Positions 1 through 6,804 of a stretch of DNA of 8,243 nt are shown piece after piece (within the stretch, counting starts at the first letter, position 1; every line of letters begins with the position of its first letter). A program made the translations under genes and the position numbers. The notes under the pieces are model-generated. The model was not told the DNA's origin, made no database searches, and worked only from the letters and a program-made list of their open reading frames with translations. This stretch comes from Balneolaceae bacterium SMO_bin1. GTDB taxonomy: Bacteria > Bacteroidota > Rhodothermia > Balneolales > Balneolaceae. Where the stretch lies: assembly GCA_003123965.1 (NCBI GenBank), contig NNSL01000387.1, forward strand, positions 1 to 8,243, written 5' to 3'.

Positions 1-930
1 CGCTGCATTTCATCATAGCCGGTCAAGGCCGCAACCAGCATAAGCAGCGTACTTTTAGGCAGGTGAAAATTAGTGATGAGCGCATCCACCCCTTTAAAGG
101 AATACCCCGGTTTAATGAAGATATCGGTGCTGGTTCTCTGGGCGTTAAACTGGCTGTACTGCTGCCGATTGGCTTCCAGCACGCGCACGCTGGTGGTTCC
201 TACCGCGGTAATGTGTTCGGCATTATTGAGCTGCTCGGCTGTAGATTCATCAAGCGCAAACCACTCTTCGTGCATGGTGTGTTCCTCAATGGAATCTTTT
301 ACGGGGGGCAAAGGTCCCCAGCCCCACATGAAGGGTCACCTCGGCCTGCTCAATGCCTGATTCTTTAATTTTTTCCCACAAGTCATCCGTGAAGTGCAGC
401 CCCGCGGTAGGTGCCGCCTTACTGCCCAGGTAGCGCGCATAAATAGTCTGGTATTCATCAGAAAGCGCTTCATTCTGCTGAATGTACGGAGGAAAAGGCG
501 TGTGCTTGAAGCGGTCATAAATGGGATCACTGAGTGGTGGATCCAATTTCACGGTACGCAGACCCTCTTCGTCAATATCAATCACCTCGGCCGAAATTTC
601 TTCGGTGAGCTGAACCGTTCGGCCTTTTTTGAATTTTTTGCCCGGCCTTACCATCGCCTTCACTGTGGTATCGTTGATGGTGTTTATGACGAATATCTCC
701 TTGTTGCCGTCATCGAATAGCAGGCGGCATTTTTCCACCTTGCTGTTATTTACTACCAGGGTGGTCTCAGCGGGTAAATAGTTAAGCAGATTGTAGAAGT
801 AATCGTCGGTAATGGTGCCGGTTTCCCGGTTGTACACCAGCAGCCGGGCATGATCGCGTGGGTGTGCGGGTTCCTGGGCTATGAGTTCGTCGGGCAAGTG
901 GTAATCAAAATCAGAAAGCGTATAATCCAT
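1..930 (-). CDS. queA: S-adenosylmethionine:tRNA ribosyltransferase-isomerase QueA (frameshifted, C-terminus cut by window edge)
   Basis: QueA transfers and isomerises the ribosyl part of S-adenosylmethionine onto 7-aminomethyl-7-deazaguanine in tRNA, making epoxyqueuosine in the cytoplasm. The start is the ATG at 930-928, giving the family N-terminus MDYTLSDFDYHLPDELIAQ. Visible hallmarks are NNSKV (61-65), the AAPTAGLHF block (172-180) and HVGLGTF (201-207). The opening frame then ends as APRKRFH-stop at about 286. Removing one base from the G6 tract at 303-308 restores APVKDSIEEHTMHEEW and continues with AVGTTSVRVLEA, FIKPGYSFK, NFHLPKSTLLMLVAALTGY and DEMQR to the left edge. That gives about 310 residues of a family usually near 350, so roughly 30-40 are outside the window. 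The gene lies 106 bp downstream of dinB on the same strand. Identity is near certain. Whether the frameshift is real or a sequencing error cannot be settled here; error is more likely because the downstream frame is undamaged. Confidence 0.93.
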
Positions 931-1036
931 GGCAGTTCACAAATTACAATTATCATATAAGCAGATGGAATTTAAGCACCAATCCGCACAGAGGAAACCG
1001 AATGAAGATTAATTAAGTAAGAAATGGGGGGCATCA

Positions 1037-2125
1037 TTACTTTTGACCAAATGGAATTTCCAGCTGTTTAAAATGGCCGCGTTCATTCAAATTAAGGTTG
1101 GAAAGCGTGATGCCCAGCAGCCGTACCTTGCGGTTACCCACCTCGGTTTCTTCTAGCAGCAGTTTGGCCGATTCGGCAATGTCCCGGGCATCATTAATAT
1201 GATAGCTGTAAGAAGTGCTGCGGGTGATGGTTTCGAAGTCATCATAGCGAACCTTAAGCGTTACTGTTTTGCCCGATACGTTCTTGTCTTTCATAGATGC
1301 GGCAATTTTTTCAGCCAGCTCATCTAAAAAATGGCTGATCCACTCCATGTCGTCGATGTCTTCCGAAAAGGTGCGCTCTTTGCCAATGGATTTGCGAATG
1401 CGGTGCGCCTTTACCTTTCGTTTGTCAATGCCTCGCACAATGCGGTAATAATGCATGCCCACCTTGCCAAACTGTTCAACCAGATCAATTTCGTCCCATT
1501 CTTTCAGGTCCTTACCGGTTTCAATGCCCAGCTTTTTCATTTTGGCTTCGGTGGCTTCGCCAATACCGTGGAAGGCACGAATATCCAGTTTTTCGATGAA
1601 TTCCTCGGCTTCATCCGGGGTGATTACGGCCAGCCCATCGGGTTTATTAAGATCGGATGCCACCTTGGCCAAAAATTTATTATGCGCTACGCCCGCTGAA
1701 GCGGTGAGTCCGGTTTCTTCTTTTATGAGCCGCCGAATTTCGCGCGCAATAAGCGTAGCCGATGGTATATTCATATGGTTTTCGGTAACGTCAAGGTAGG
1801 CTTCATCAAGCGAAAGGGGTTCAACAAGATCGGTGAAGCGGAAAAAGATATCACGGATCTGCTCGGAAACCTCGCGGTAAACATCAAAACGCGGTTTCAC
1901 AAAAATTGCCTGTGGACAAAGCCGTACTGCTTTGGCTGCCGGCATGGCCGAGTGCACCCCATATTTGCGCACTTCGTAGCTGGCTGCGGCCACTACACCG
2001 CGGCCTTCAGGAGACCCGCCCACAATAACGGGTTTGCCGCGGTATTCGGGAAAATCGCGCTGCTCCACGGATGCGTAAAAGGCATCCATATCAACGTGGA
2101 TAATTTTTTGTACGTCGGGCGGCAT
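1037..2125 (-). CDS. dinB: DNA polymerase IV (Y-family translesion polymerase)
   Basis: This is an intact 362-residue Y-family DNA polymerase, the usual DinB length, which copies past damaged template bases. Motif I is VDMDAFYASVE (11-21), giving metal ligand D12 and, by position against E. coli F13, a probable steric-gate tyrosine Y17. Motif SLDEAYLDVT (105-114) supplies D107 and E108. The ASAGVAHNKFLAKVASDLNKPDG block (142-164) is typical of the palm, and the helix-hairpin-helix thumb has FHGIGEATEAKM (185-196). The little-finger domain follows from about 240. The C-terminus holds QLEIPF (354-359), a good sliding-clamp binding motif, so the clamp-tethering end is present. It sits upstream of queA on the same strand, with 106 bp between them and no clear terminator, and is divergent from the small membrane-protein gene. 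I see no LexA box in the 118-bp upstream spacer, so SOS control is not shown. Confidence 0.97.
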   Translation of the reverse strand: MPPDVQKIIHVDMDAFYASVEQRDFPEYRGKPVIVGGSPEGRGVVAAASYEVRKYGVHSAMPAAKAVRLCPQAIFVKPRFDVYREVSEQIRDIFFRFTDLVEPLSLDEAYLDVTENHMNIPSATLIAREIRRLIKEETGLTASAGVAHNKFLAKVASDLNKPDGLAVITPDEAEEFIEKLDIRAFHGIGEATEAKMKKLGIETGKDLKEWDEIDLVEQFGKVGMHYYRIVRGIDKRKVKAHRIRKSIGKERTFSEDIDDMEWISHFLDELAEKIAASMKDKNVSGKTVTLKVRYDDFETITRSTSYSYHINDARDIAESAKLLLEETEVGNRKVRLLGITLSNLNLNERGHFKQLEIPFGQK

Positions 2126-2173
2126 AGGCTCAATTTACTTCAAAAAGGGAAAATAGGCACCACAAATAAAGCA

Positions 2174-2202
2174 TTCAAAAATTGCTACATTCTGCGTATA
2201 AT
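2174..2202 (+). promoter_or_regulatory. Possible sigma70-like promoter for the small membrane-protein gene
   Basis: A perfect TATAAT lies at 2197-2202, and TTCAAA (4 of 6 matches to TTGACA) lies 17 bp upstream at 2174-2179. The element ends about 40 bp before the ATG at 2244, inside the divergent spacer with dinB. Caution is needed because the main sigma factor of Bacteroidota usually prefers TTG/TAnnTTTG, so this may be a chance match in AT-rich DNA. Confidence 0.3.
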
Positions 2203-2243
2203 AAGAGAAACAATTTTCGAATCATTCAACAAACGTTTCAGGT

Positions 2244-2531
2244 ATGCACGAATTAGATGGAGCCACGATTTTTTGGCTGATAACTTTAGGCATGTTAACC
2301 GGGTCTATATTAAAACTTTTCCTTGGCGAAAAGCGCGGCCTTGGCATGATGACCAATATTATTGGCGGCGTGCTGGGAAGCCTTGTAGTGGGTATCATTG
2401 CTATAAAAATACAAATGCCCGGCAGCATGTTGCTCGGTTTAATGGGTACGATGGCTATTCTCTTTTTGGCCAATGTATTTTTTATGGCTGAAGATGAGCA
2501 CCCGCACGAAGCCGAAAAAGACATGATTTAA
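2244..2531 (+). CDS. Small three-helix membrane protein, resembling the GlsB/YeaQ/YmgE (transglycosylase-associated) type
   Basis: This is a 95-residue predicted inner-membrane protein of unknown function. Three hydrophobic segments are visible at about 8-27, 34-54 and 62-81, followed by a short acidic, histidine-containing tail (EDEHPHEAEKD). A short basic loop (GEKRG, 28-32) separates helices 1 and 2. The glycine-rich second helix, with IIGGVLGSLVVGII (39-52), resembles the GxxGxxxG helices of the GlsB/YeaQ/YmgE group, but that resemblance is by eye only, and the usual tryptophans of that family are absent. The start at 2244 is the first ATG and leaves no long N-terminal tail; no Shine-Dalgarno is seen. 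The gene is divergent from dinB and is closed 30 bp downstream by an intrinsic terminator, so it probably forms a single-gene unit. That it is coding is supported by its clean membrane topology. The family assignment is tentative. Confidence 0.75.
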   Translation: MHELDGATIFWLITLGMLTGSILKLFLGEKRGLGMMTNIIGGVLGSLVVGIIAIKIQMPGSMLLGLMGTMAILFLANVFFMAEDEHPHEAEKDMI

Positions 2532-2560
2532 AGTGCCTTTTTTCAGTTATGATTTATCGT

Positions 2561-2590
2561 AAAAAGCTCCGGCCTGCGTTGGAGCTTTTT
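2561..2590 (+). terminator. Intrinsic terminator after the small membrane-protein gene
   Basis: A perfect 10-bp stem AAAAAGCTCC (2561-2570) pairs with GGAGCTTTTT (2581-2590) around a 10-nt loop, followed by CTTTTATT. The stem carries its own T-run at the 3' side, as rho-independent terminators do. It begins 30 bp after the stop codon at 2531. The A-run on the left means it could also act on the opposite strand. Confidence 0.85.
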
Positions 2591-2612
2591 CTTTTATTGC
2601 AGATTATACAGG

Positions 2613-2639
2613 CACTTTTGATCCAAAGAATCAAAAGTG
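2613..2639. repeat. Perfect 10-bp intergenic palindrome
   Basis: CACTTTTGAT (2613-2622) and its exact reverse complement ATCAAAAGTG (2630-2639) flank a 7-nt loop, CCAAAGA. It lies 22 bp after the terminator at 2561-2590 and 85 bp before the next ORF, so it is not needed as a second terminator, and it has no trailing T-run. It may be a copy of a dispersed palindromic element, a protein-binding site, or a transcribed hairpin. The sequence alone does not decide between these. Confidence 0.6.
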
Positions 2640-2724
2640 GTAAATGCTTTAAAAAACAATTGAATGATTGGCAAATCACCATTAGGTTAGCTTGTCAAAT
2701 TTAAACTAACTGAGATTCAATCTT

Positions 2725-3243
2725 ATGGCCGATGCGCAAAAACATGCCTTGTGGTTACGTCCCTTTGGCGATGCCGCATTTGAATTGAAGCAGCGGATAA
2801 AATCGCTGAGTGAAAAGTACGATACTCCTCTTTTTGAGCCCCATATTACATTGCTGAGCGGCCTCAGGCGCGGCAAAACCGAACTGATTCAGCTCACCAA
2901 TACCTTGGCGGGATCACTACAGCCTTTTACCGTAGAATTAACTACCAAGGGTTATCACGACGACTTTTATCAATCATATTTTGTGCGGGTAAAGAAAACC
3001 GACGCATTTATTAATGCGCAAGAAACCGCCGAAAAGCTGTTCGGCTGCACCACCGATGTAGATTACTTTCCGCACCTGAGCCTTATGTACGGCCATGTAG
3101 ATGATAAAGAAAAACGAAAACTAGTGGATACCAGCGGCCCGCTGAAAAATGACAGCTTCCCAGTACATAGCATGCTCTTAATTAGAACTGAGGGGGATGT
3201 GCAGGACTGGAAAAAAATTCACACCGCTGAATTCAGCGTTTAA
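2725..3243 (+). CDS. 2H-superfamily cyclic phosphodiesterase-like / 2'-5' RNA ligase-like protein
   Basis: This 172-residue protein carries the two tandem catalytic motifs of the 2H phosphoesterases: PHITL with H40 and T42, and PHLSL with H117 and S119. The histidines act on 2',3'-cyclic or 2'-5' phosphoester bonds. The N-terminus ALWLRPFGD (8-16) and the block YQSYFVRV (82-89) fit the cyclic phosphodiesterase branch known from plant CPDase better than the LigT/ThpR branch; this is recognised by eye, not by search. Both repeats of the bilobal fold are present and the length is normal, so it looks active. Likely substrates are cyclic nucleotides or RNA ends with a 2',3'-cyclic phosphate, but the true substrate cannot be read here. 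ATG 2725 has no Shine-Dalgarno. The gene stands between a terminator-plus-palindrome region and gdhA, 67 bp upstream of the latter, so co-transcription with gdhA is possible. Confidence 0.85.
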   Translation: MADAQKHALWLRPFGDAAFELKQRIKSLSEKYDTPLFEPHITLLSGLRRGKTELIQLTNTLAGSLQPFTVELTTKGYHDDFYQSYFVRVKKTDAFINAQETAEKLFGCTTDVDYFPHLSLMYGHVDDKEKRKLVDTSGPLKNDSFPVHSMLLIRTEGDVQDWKKIHTAEFSV

Positions 3244-3260
3244 TAGAATCCGCCTCTACT

Positions 3261-3276
3261 GCCGCATGTGTGCGGC
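3261..3276. repeat. Short GC-rich hairpin between the phosphodiesterase gene and gdhA
   Basis: GCCGCA (3261-3266) pairs with TGCGGC (3271-3276) around the tetraloop TGTG, starting 18 bp after the upstream stop. It is followed by AAAAATTTG rather than a T-run, so it is a poor intrinsic terminator. It may be an attenuating or mRNA-stabilising hairpin, or a weak terminator. It ends 34 bp before the gdhA ATG. Confidence 0.5.
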
Positions 3277-3310
3277 AAAAATTTGAAATTGAAATCAATC
3301 AAACTCACTT

Positions 3311-4714
3311 ATGAGTGACTATAAATTCTTTGAACAGGTAAATAAAGCCTTTGACAATGCCGCAAAATACTCGCGGTTTGATAAAGGGTTGCTCTCACAG
3401 ATTAAAATTTGCAACAATGTGTATCAGATTACATTTCCGCTTGAGCGGGACGATGGCTCCATTGAGGTAATCCATGGCTGGCGGGTCGAGCACAGCCATC
3501 ACAAGCTGCCCACCAAAGGCGGTATCCGGTTCAGCATGGGGGTAAATGAAGATGAAACAATGGCTTTGGCCGCCCTTATGACGTATAAGTGTGCTGTGGT
3601 TGATGTGCCTTTCGGTGGCGCCAAAGGCGGGATAAAAATTGACAAATCCAAGTACTCTGAACGTGAGCTTGAGCGTATCACCCGCCGGTATACCTACGAG
3701 TTAATTAAGAAAGATTTTATAGGCCCCGGTTCGGATGTGCCCGCCCCTGATTACGCTACGGGCGCCAGGGAAATGGGATGGATCCTCGATACCTATCGGC
3801 AGCTCTCAAATAATATTAACAGTGAAGCTTGTGTAACAGGCAAGCCGGTGCCGATGGGTGGTATTCGCGGCCGTACGGAAGCTACTGGTCGCGGAGTTTA
3901 TTTTGGTATTCGGGAAGCCTGCCAGAATAAGGAAGATATGGAGGAAATGGGCCTTGAGCCGGGATTGCCCGGGAAAACATTTGTAGTACAGGGTCTTGGT
4001 AATGTAGGATACCATGCCGCAAAATATATGATTGAGGGTGGCGCCAAAATGGTGGGCGTTGCCGAAATTGAAGGCTCAATTTATGATGCAGACGGCATTG
4101 ATCTGGAAAAGCTGGTGGAATATCGCGATGAAACCGGCTCCATCCTGGGCTTTGAAAACACAAAAGAAATGCAGAGCAATACCGCTGTTCTCGAGGAGGA
4201 ATGTGATATTTTAATTCCAGCGGCACTCGAAAATCAGATCAACGAAAAAAATGCTCCGAATATAAAGGCCAAAATACTGGGTGAAGCCGCCAATGGACCC
4301 ACTACGGCTGCCGCCCATAAAATCCTGAAAGAAAAAGGATGCCTCATTATTCCAGATAATTATTTGAATGCCGGCGGGGTAACCGTTTCATACTTTGAAT
4401 GGCTCAAAAACCTGTCGCACGTGCGTTTTGGCCGCTTGGAAAAACGGGCTGAAGAAAACAGTTACCGCAAGATCTTAAGTGTAATTGAAAATATCTCTGA
4501 TCGTTCATTTTCTGAAGAAGAGCTTGAAGTACTGGCCAGTGGAGCCGGAGAAGCCGAATTGGTAGATTCGGGACTGGAGGAAACCATGGTTGTGGCGTAT
4601 AATCAAATAAATGAATTGCGCAAAATTCACGATATCGATCTGCGTGAAGCCGCCTTTCTTAGTGCAATTGATAAGATCGGTGTTATTTACGAACACATGG
4701 GCATTTTCCCATAA
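3311..4714 (+). CDS. gdhA: Glu/Leu/Phe/Val-type dehydrogenase, most likely glutamate dehydrogenase
   Basis: This intact 467-residue enzyme catalyses reversible oxidative deamination, most likely glutamate to 2-oxoglutarate plus ammonia, in the cytoplasm. The N-terminal substrate domain shows TKGGIRFS (68-75), MTYKCAVVDVPFGGAKGG (90-107; K93 and the probable catalytic K105) and SDVPAPD (141-147), which carries the catalytic aspartate. Next comes GGIRGRTEATGRG (183-195), then a Rossmann domain with VVQGLGNVG (225-233). E252, at the end of the following strand (VGVAE), would favour NAD(H) over NADP(H), a weak inference. EAANGPTT (325-332) and NYLNAGGVTVSYFEWLKN (350-367) are family hallmarks. 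Length fits hexameric GDHs (about 410-460), with slight C-terminal extension. Glutamate specificity is assumed from overall resemblance; leucine or phenylalanine dehydrogenases are usually shorter. ATG 3311 directly precedes the expected N-terminus and has no Shine-Dalgarno. A terminator-like hairpin follows 18 bp after the stop. Confidence 0.93.
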   Translation: MSDYKFFEQVNKAFDNAAKYSRFDKGLLSQIKICNNVYQITFPLERDDGSIEVIHGWRVEHSHHKLPTKGGIRFSMGVNEDETMALAALMTYKCAVVDVPFGGAKGGIKIDKSKYSERELERITRRYTYELIKKDFIGPGSDVPAPDYATGAREMGWILDTYRQLSNNINSEACVTGKPVPMGGIRGRTEATGRGVYFGIREACQNKEDMEEMGLEPGLPGKTFVVQGLGNVGYHAAKYMIEGGAKMVGVAEIEGSIYDADGIDLEKLVEYRDETGSILGFENTKEMQSNTAVLEEECDILIPAALENQINEKNAPNIKAKILGEAANGPTTAAAHKILKEKGCLIIPDNYLNAGGVTVSYFEWLKNLSHVRFGRLEKRAEENSYRKILSVIENISDRSFSEEELEVLASGAGEAELVDSGLEETMVVAYNQINELRKIHDIDLREAAFLSAIDKIGVIYEHMGIFP

Positions 4715-4732
4715 TAAGGGACCTAAAAAAGA

Positions 4733-4759
4733 AAGCCCCGATGAATCAGATCGGGGCTT
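4733..4759 (+). terminator. Terminator-like hairpin after gdhA, possibly bidirectional
   Basis: A perfect 10-bp stem AAGCCCCGAT (4733-4742) pairs with ATCGGGGCTT (4750-4759) around the 7-nt loop GAATCAG. The rightward tail (AATATTGG) is only weakly T-rich. On the left side the sequence CTAAAAAAGAAAG would give a strong U-run on the minus strand. It probably ends the gdhA transcript and separates it from glgB. Confidence 0.75.
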
Positions 4760-4772
4760 AATATTGGGTATG

Positions 4773-4800
4773 TTTTGCACCAACAAATCACTAATCTTTG
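4773..4800 (+). promoter_or_regulatory. Possible Bacteroidota-type promoter for glgB
   Basis: AATCTTTG (4793-4800) matches the -7 box TAnnTTTG in all but its first position, and TTTTG (4773-4777) could serve as the -33 element. The 15-bp spacing is shorter than the usual 19-21, so the -33 call is doubtful. The site lies just after the gdhA hairpin and 74 bp before the preferred glgB ATG, a sensible place for an independent promoter. Confidence 0.35.
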
Positions 4801-4874
4801 CAAGCTATCCCCTATTACGTTAACAACTAAACATTGTTGCAGTTTTTTGCGCATTGTGTCTAGAAATATCGCTT

Positions 4875-6692
4875 ATGAAGCTGCTCAACAATAAGTTACA
4901 ACCTTGGAAACAAGGTATTTGCAATGATGCTCATACCTTTCTGGGCGCTCATCCTGCAGAAGAAGGCATGCAATTTTGTGTGTGGGCTCCCCATGCTCAA
5001 AGTATTGATGTAGTTGGTGATTTTAACAATTGGAAACAGGGTGCACATCAGTTGGCACTCCACCAGGAAATGGGCTGTTGGTATGGCACTGTAGCCAACG
5101 CAGAGCTGGGGCAGCGTTACAAATATGCGGTCACAGGTCCCGAGGGTAAAACGGTCTTAAAATCCGATCCGTATGCCTTTTTTGCCGAGCAGGGCTCCCA
5201 TCATGCCTCCATTTTATACCAATTGCCCAGCTTTAACTGGTCTGATGAGGAATGGATGAACCGCCGCCAAGAGTACCAGCAGCCTAGCCAGCCCATGAGC
5301 ATTTATGAAGTTCACCTCGGCTCCTGGAAGCACAACAACAATGGTCAGCCATTAACATATCGCCAGCTTGCCAAAGAATTGGTTCCCTATGTTAAGGAAA
5401 TGGGGTTCACCCACATAGAACTGATGCCCGTTATGGAGCATCCGTACGGGCCATCGTGGGGGTACCAGGTAACAGGGTTTTTTGCTCCCACTTCGCGTTA
5501 TGGAAAACCCGAAGATCTAATGGCTTTTGTAGATGCCTGCCACACCGCCGGCATCGGGGTGATTTTGGACTGGGTGCCCGGCCACTTTCCTAAAGATGAG
5601 CACGGGCTCCGATATTTCGACGGTACTCCGCTTTACGAGCATCAGGATGAGCGCCGACGGGAGCATGCCGACTGGGATACCCATAATTTTGATTTAGGGA
5701 AACCTGGTGTGCGCAATTTTCTGCTTTCAAACTTCTTTTACTGGAGCAATAAATACCATATTGACGGCTTCAGGTTTGATGCGGTGGCTTCTATGCTCTA
5801 CCTCGATTACTCCAAGGAAGAAGGTGAATGGCTGCCGAATAAATTTGGCGGGAATAAAAATCTTGATGCTGTTGCCTTTCTGCAAGATTTGAACGACCTG
5901 GCAGCCAGCCTGTTGCCCAGCGTACTTAGAATTGCGGAAGAATCTACAGCATGGGCGCGGGTTACGCAGCCGGTTTCCGATGGTGGGCTTGGGTTTGATT
6001 ACAAATGGAATATGGGCTGGATGAACGATACACTTCATTACTTTCAACAGGCTGCTGATAAGCGGGGCGGAGAAAGTTACAGCATTACATTTCCACGCAG
6101 CTATGCCTTCAGCGAACAGTTTATTTTACCTCTATCCCATGATGAAGTGGTTCACCTCAAAAAATCGCTTTGGTCAAAAATGCCGGGTAGCCCAGCTGAA
6201 AAGTTCGATCAGCTGCGGTTGTTATATTTATACATGATAGCCTGCCCCGGTAAGAAATTATTATTTATGGGCAGCGAGCTGGCTGTTCCTGATGAATGGT
6301 CTGAGGCGCGGGAATTACCTTGGAAGCTTTTAGAACATCAGCCACATAAAAATTTACAACAGTATCTATCCAGCCTCTTATCATTATACCGGGCAGAGCC
6401 GGTACTTTACCAGACCGATCATGAAGAAAGTCAATTCCGCTGGGTTGACCTGTCCCTTAAAGAAGAAGGTGTGTTTTGCTTCAGCAGGCAGGTAAAAGAT
6501 AATAGTAAGGTTTTATTTTTATTTAACTTTTCAGATAACAGCATAAGCAATTACAGCAATAATGCGCTGCAAGGGAAGTCTCATACTATCAAATTTGCCA
6601 GTTCGTTGGATGAATCAGATACAAGGGAAGAGGTGAAGAACGGAGTAATTAACCTGCAGCCGTTCCAGGGTCTGATGTTGGAACCATACTAA
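4875..6692 (+). CDS. glgB: 1,4-alpha-glucan branching enzyme
   Basis: GlgB cuts alpha-1,4 glucan chains and rejoins them as alpha-1,6 branches during glycogen synthesis in the cytoplasm. Counting from ATG 4875 the protein has 605 residues: an N-terminal CBM48 domain (about 31-103, with VWAPHAQSIDVVGDFNNW at 36-53), a GH13 barrel and a C-terminal beta domain. Barrel motifs are DWVPGHFP (232-239), GFRFDAVASM (298-307; nucleophile D302), AEEST (354-358; acid/base glutamate) and LSHDEVVH (420-427; D423). All catalytic residues are present. It is about 120 residues shorter than E. coli GlgB (728) because it lacks the extra N-terminal domain, a common short form. A TTG at 4854 in the same frame would add seven residues, but ATG 4875 is preferred because MKLLNNKLQPW looks like a natural N-terminus. 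It has its own upstream spacer and is followed by comA and the GT5 gene. Confidence 0.95.
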   Translation: MKLLNNKLQPWKQGICNDAHTFLGAHPAEEGMQFCVWAPHAQSIDVVGDFNNWKQGAHQLALHQEMGCWYGTVANAELGQRYKYAVTGPEGKTVLKSDPYAFFAEQGSHHASILYQLPSFNWSDEEWMNRRQEYQQPSQPMSIYEVHLGSWKHNNNGQPLTYRQLAKELVPYVKEMGFTHIELMPVMEHPYGPSWGYQVTGFFAPTSRYGKPEDLMAFVDACHTAGIGVILDWVPGHFPKDEHGLRYFDGTPLYEHQDERRREHADWDTHNFDLGKPGVRNFLLSNFFYWSNKYHIDGFRFDAVASMLYLDYSKEEGEWLPNKFGGNKNLDAVAFLQDLNDLAASLLPSVLRIAEESTAWARVTQPVSDGGLGFDYKWNMGWMNDTLHYFQQAADKRGGESYSITFPRSYAFSEQFILPLSHDEVVHLKKSLWSKMPGSPAEKFDQLRLLYLYMIACPGKKLLFMGSELAVPDEWSEARELPWKLLEHQPHKNLQQYLSSLLSLYRAEPVLYQTDHEESQFRWVDLSLKEEGVFCFSRQVKDNSKVLFLFNFSDNSISNYSNNALQGKSHTIKFASSLDESDTREEVKNGVINLQPFQGLMLEPY

Positions 6693-6704
6693 TTTTTCTG
6701 CCAG

Positions 6705-6735
6705 AAACGGAAAGTATGCGATGGTTACCGTTTTT
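6705..6735 (+). terminator. Probable intrinsic terminator after glgB
   Basis: AAACGG (6705-6710) pairs with CCGTTT (6728-6733). The stem can extend by AA/TT after one mismatch, and it is followed directly by TTATAATTTTATT. It begins 12 bp after the glgB stop. The stem is short and the loop fairly long, so termination may be partial. Confidence 0.5.
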
Positions 6736-6763
6736 ATAATTTTATTACCATGCTTCATTTTAG

Positions 6764-6771
6764 TATCTTTG
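6764..6771 (+). promoter_or_regulatory. Bacteroidota-type -7 promoter box (TATCTTTG) upstream of comA
   Basis: TATCTTTG matches the TAnnTTTG consensus exactly and lies 33 bp before the comA ATG at 6805, which would give a leader of about 25-30 nt. No clear TTTG -33 element is seen at the right distance; the region there is only T-rich. Together with the terminator-like hairpin at 6705-6735, it suggests that comA and the GT5 gene can be transcribed apart from glgB. Confidence 0.45.
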
Positions 6772-6804
6772 ACCGTTTAATTTATTCAAAAATGAAAATG
6801 GTTA

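Noticed and set aside
931..1036. Promoter or dinB terminator in the dinB-queA gap
   Set aside because: Read on the minus strand, there is a TAATTTG-like string near the queA start but its spacing does not fit TAnnTTTG, and I found no convincing hairpin with a U-run.
1331..1799. Plus-strand open frames inside dinB
   Set aside because: They lie wholly within the clear minus-strand polymerase gene, and their translations show no domain-like pattern.
1775..2491. Long plus-strand open frame across the dinB start, the spacer and the small membrane-protein gene
   Set aside because: It runs antisense to dinB and out of frame with the membrane-protein gene. Its translation is rich in His, Arg, Asn and Phe without recognisable motifs, so it is a shadow frame.
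4854..4874. In-frame TTG start for glgB, seven codons upstream of the ATG
   Set aside because: The added residues (MCLEISL) do not look family-like, and ATG 4875 begins a normal short-form GlgB N-terminus with the same ...cttATG context as neighbouring genes.
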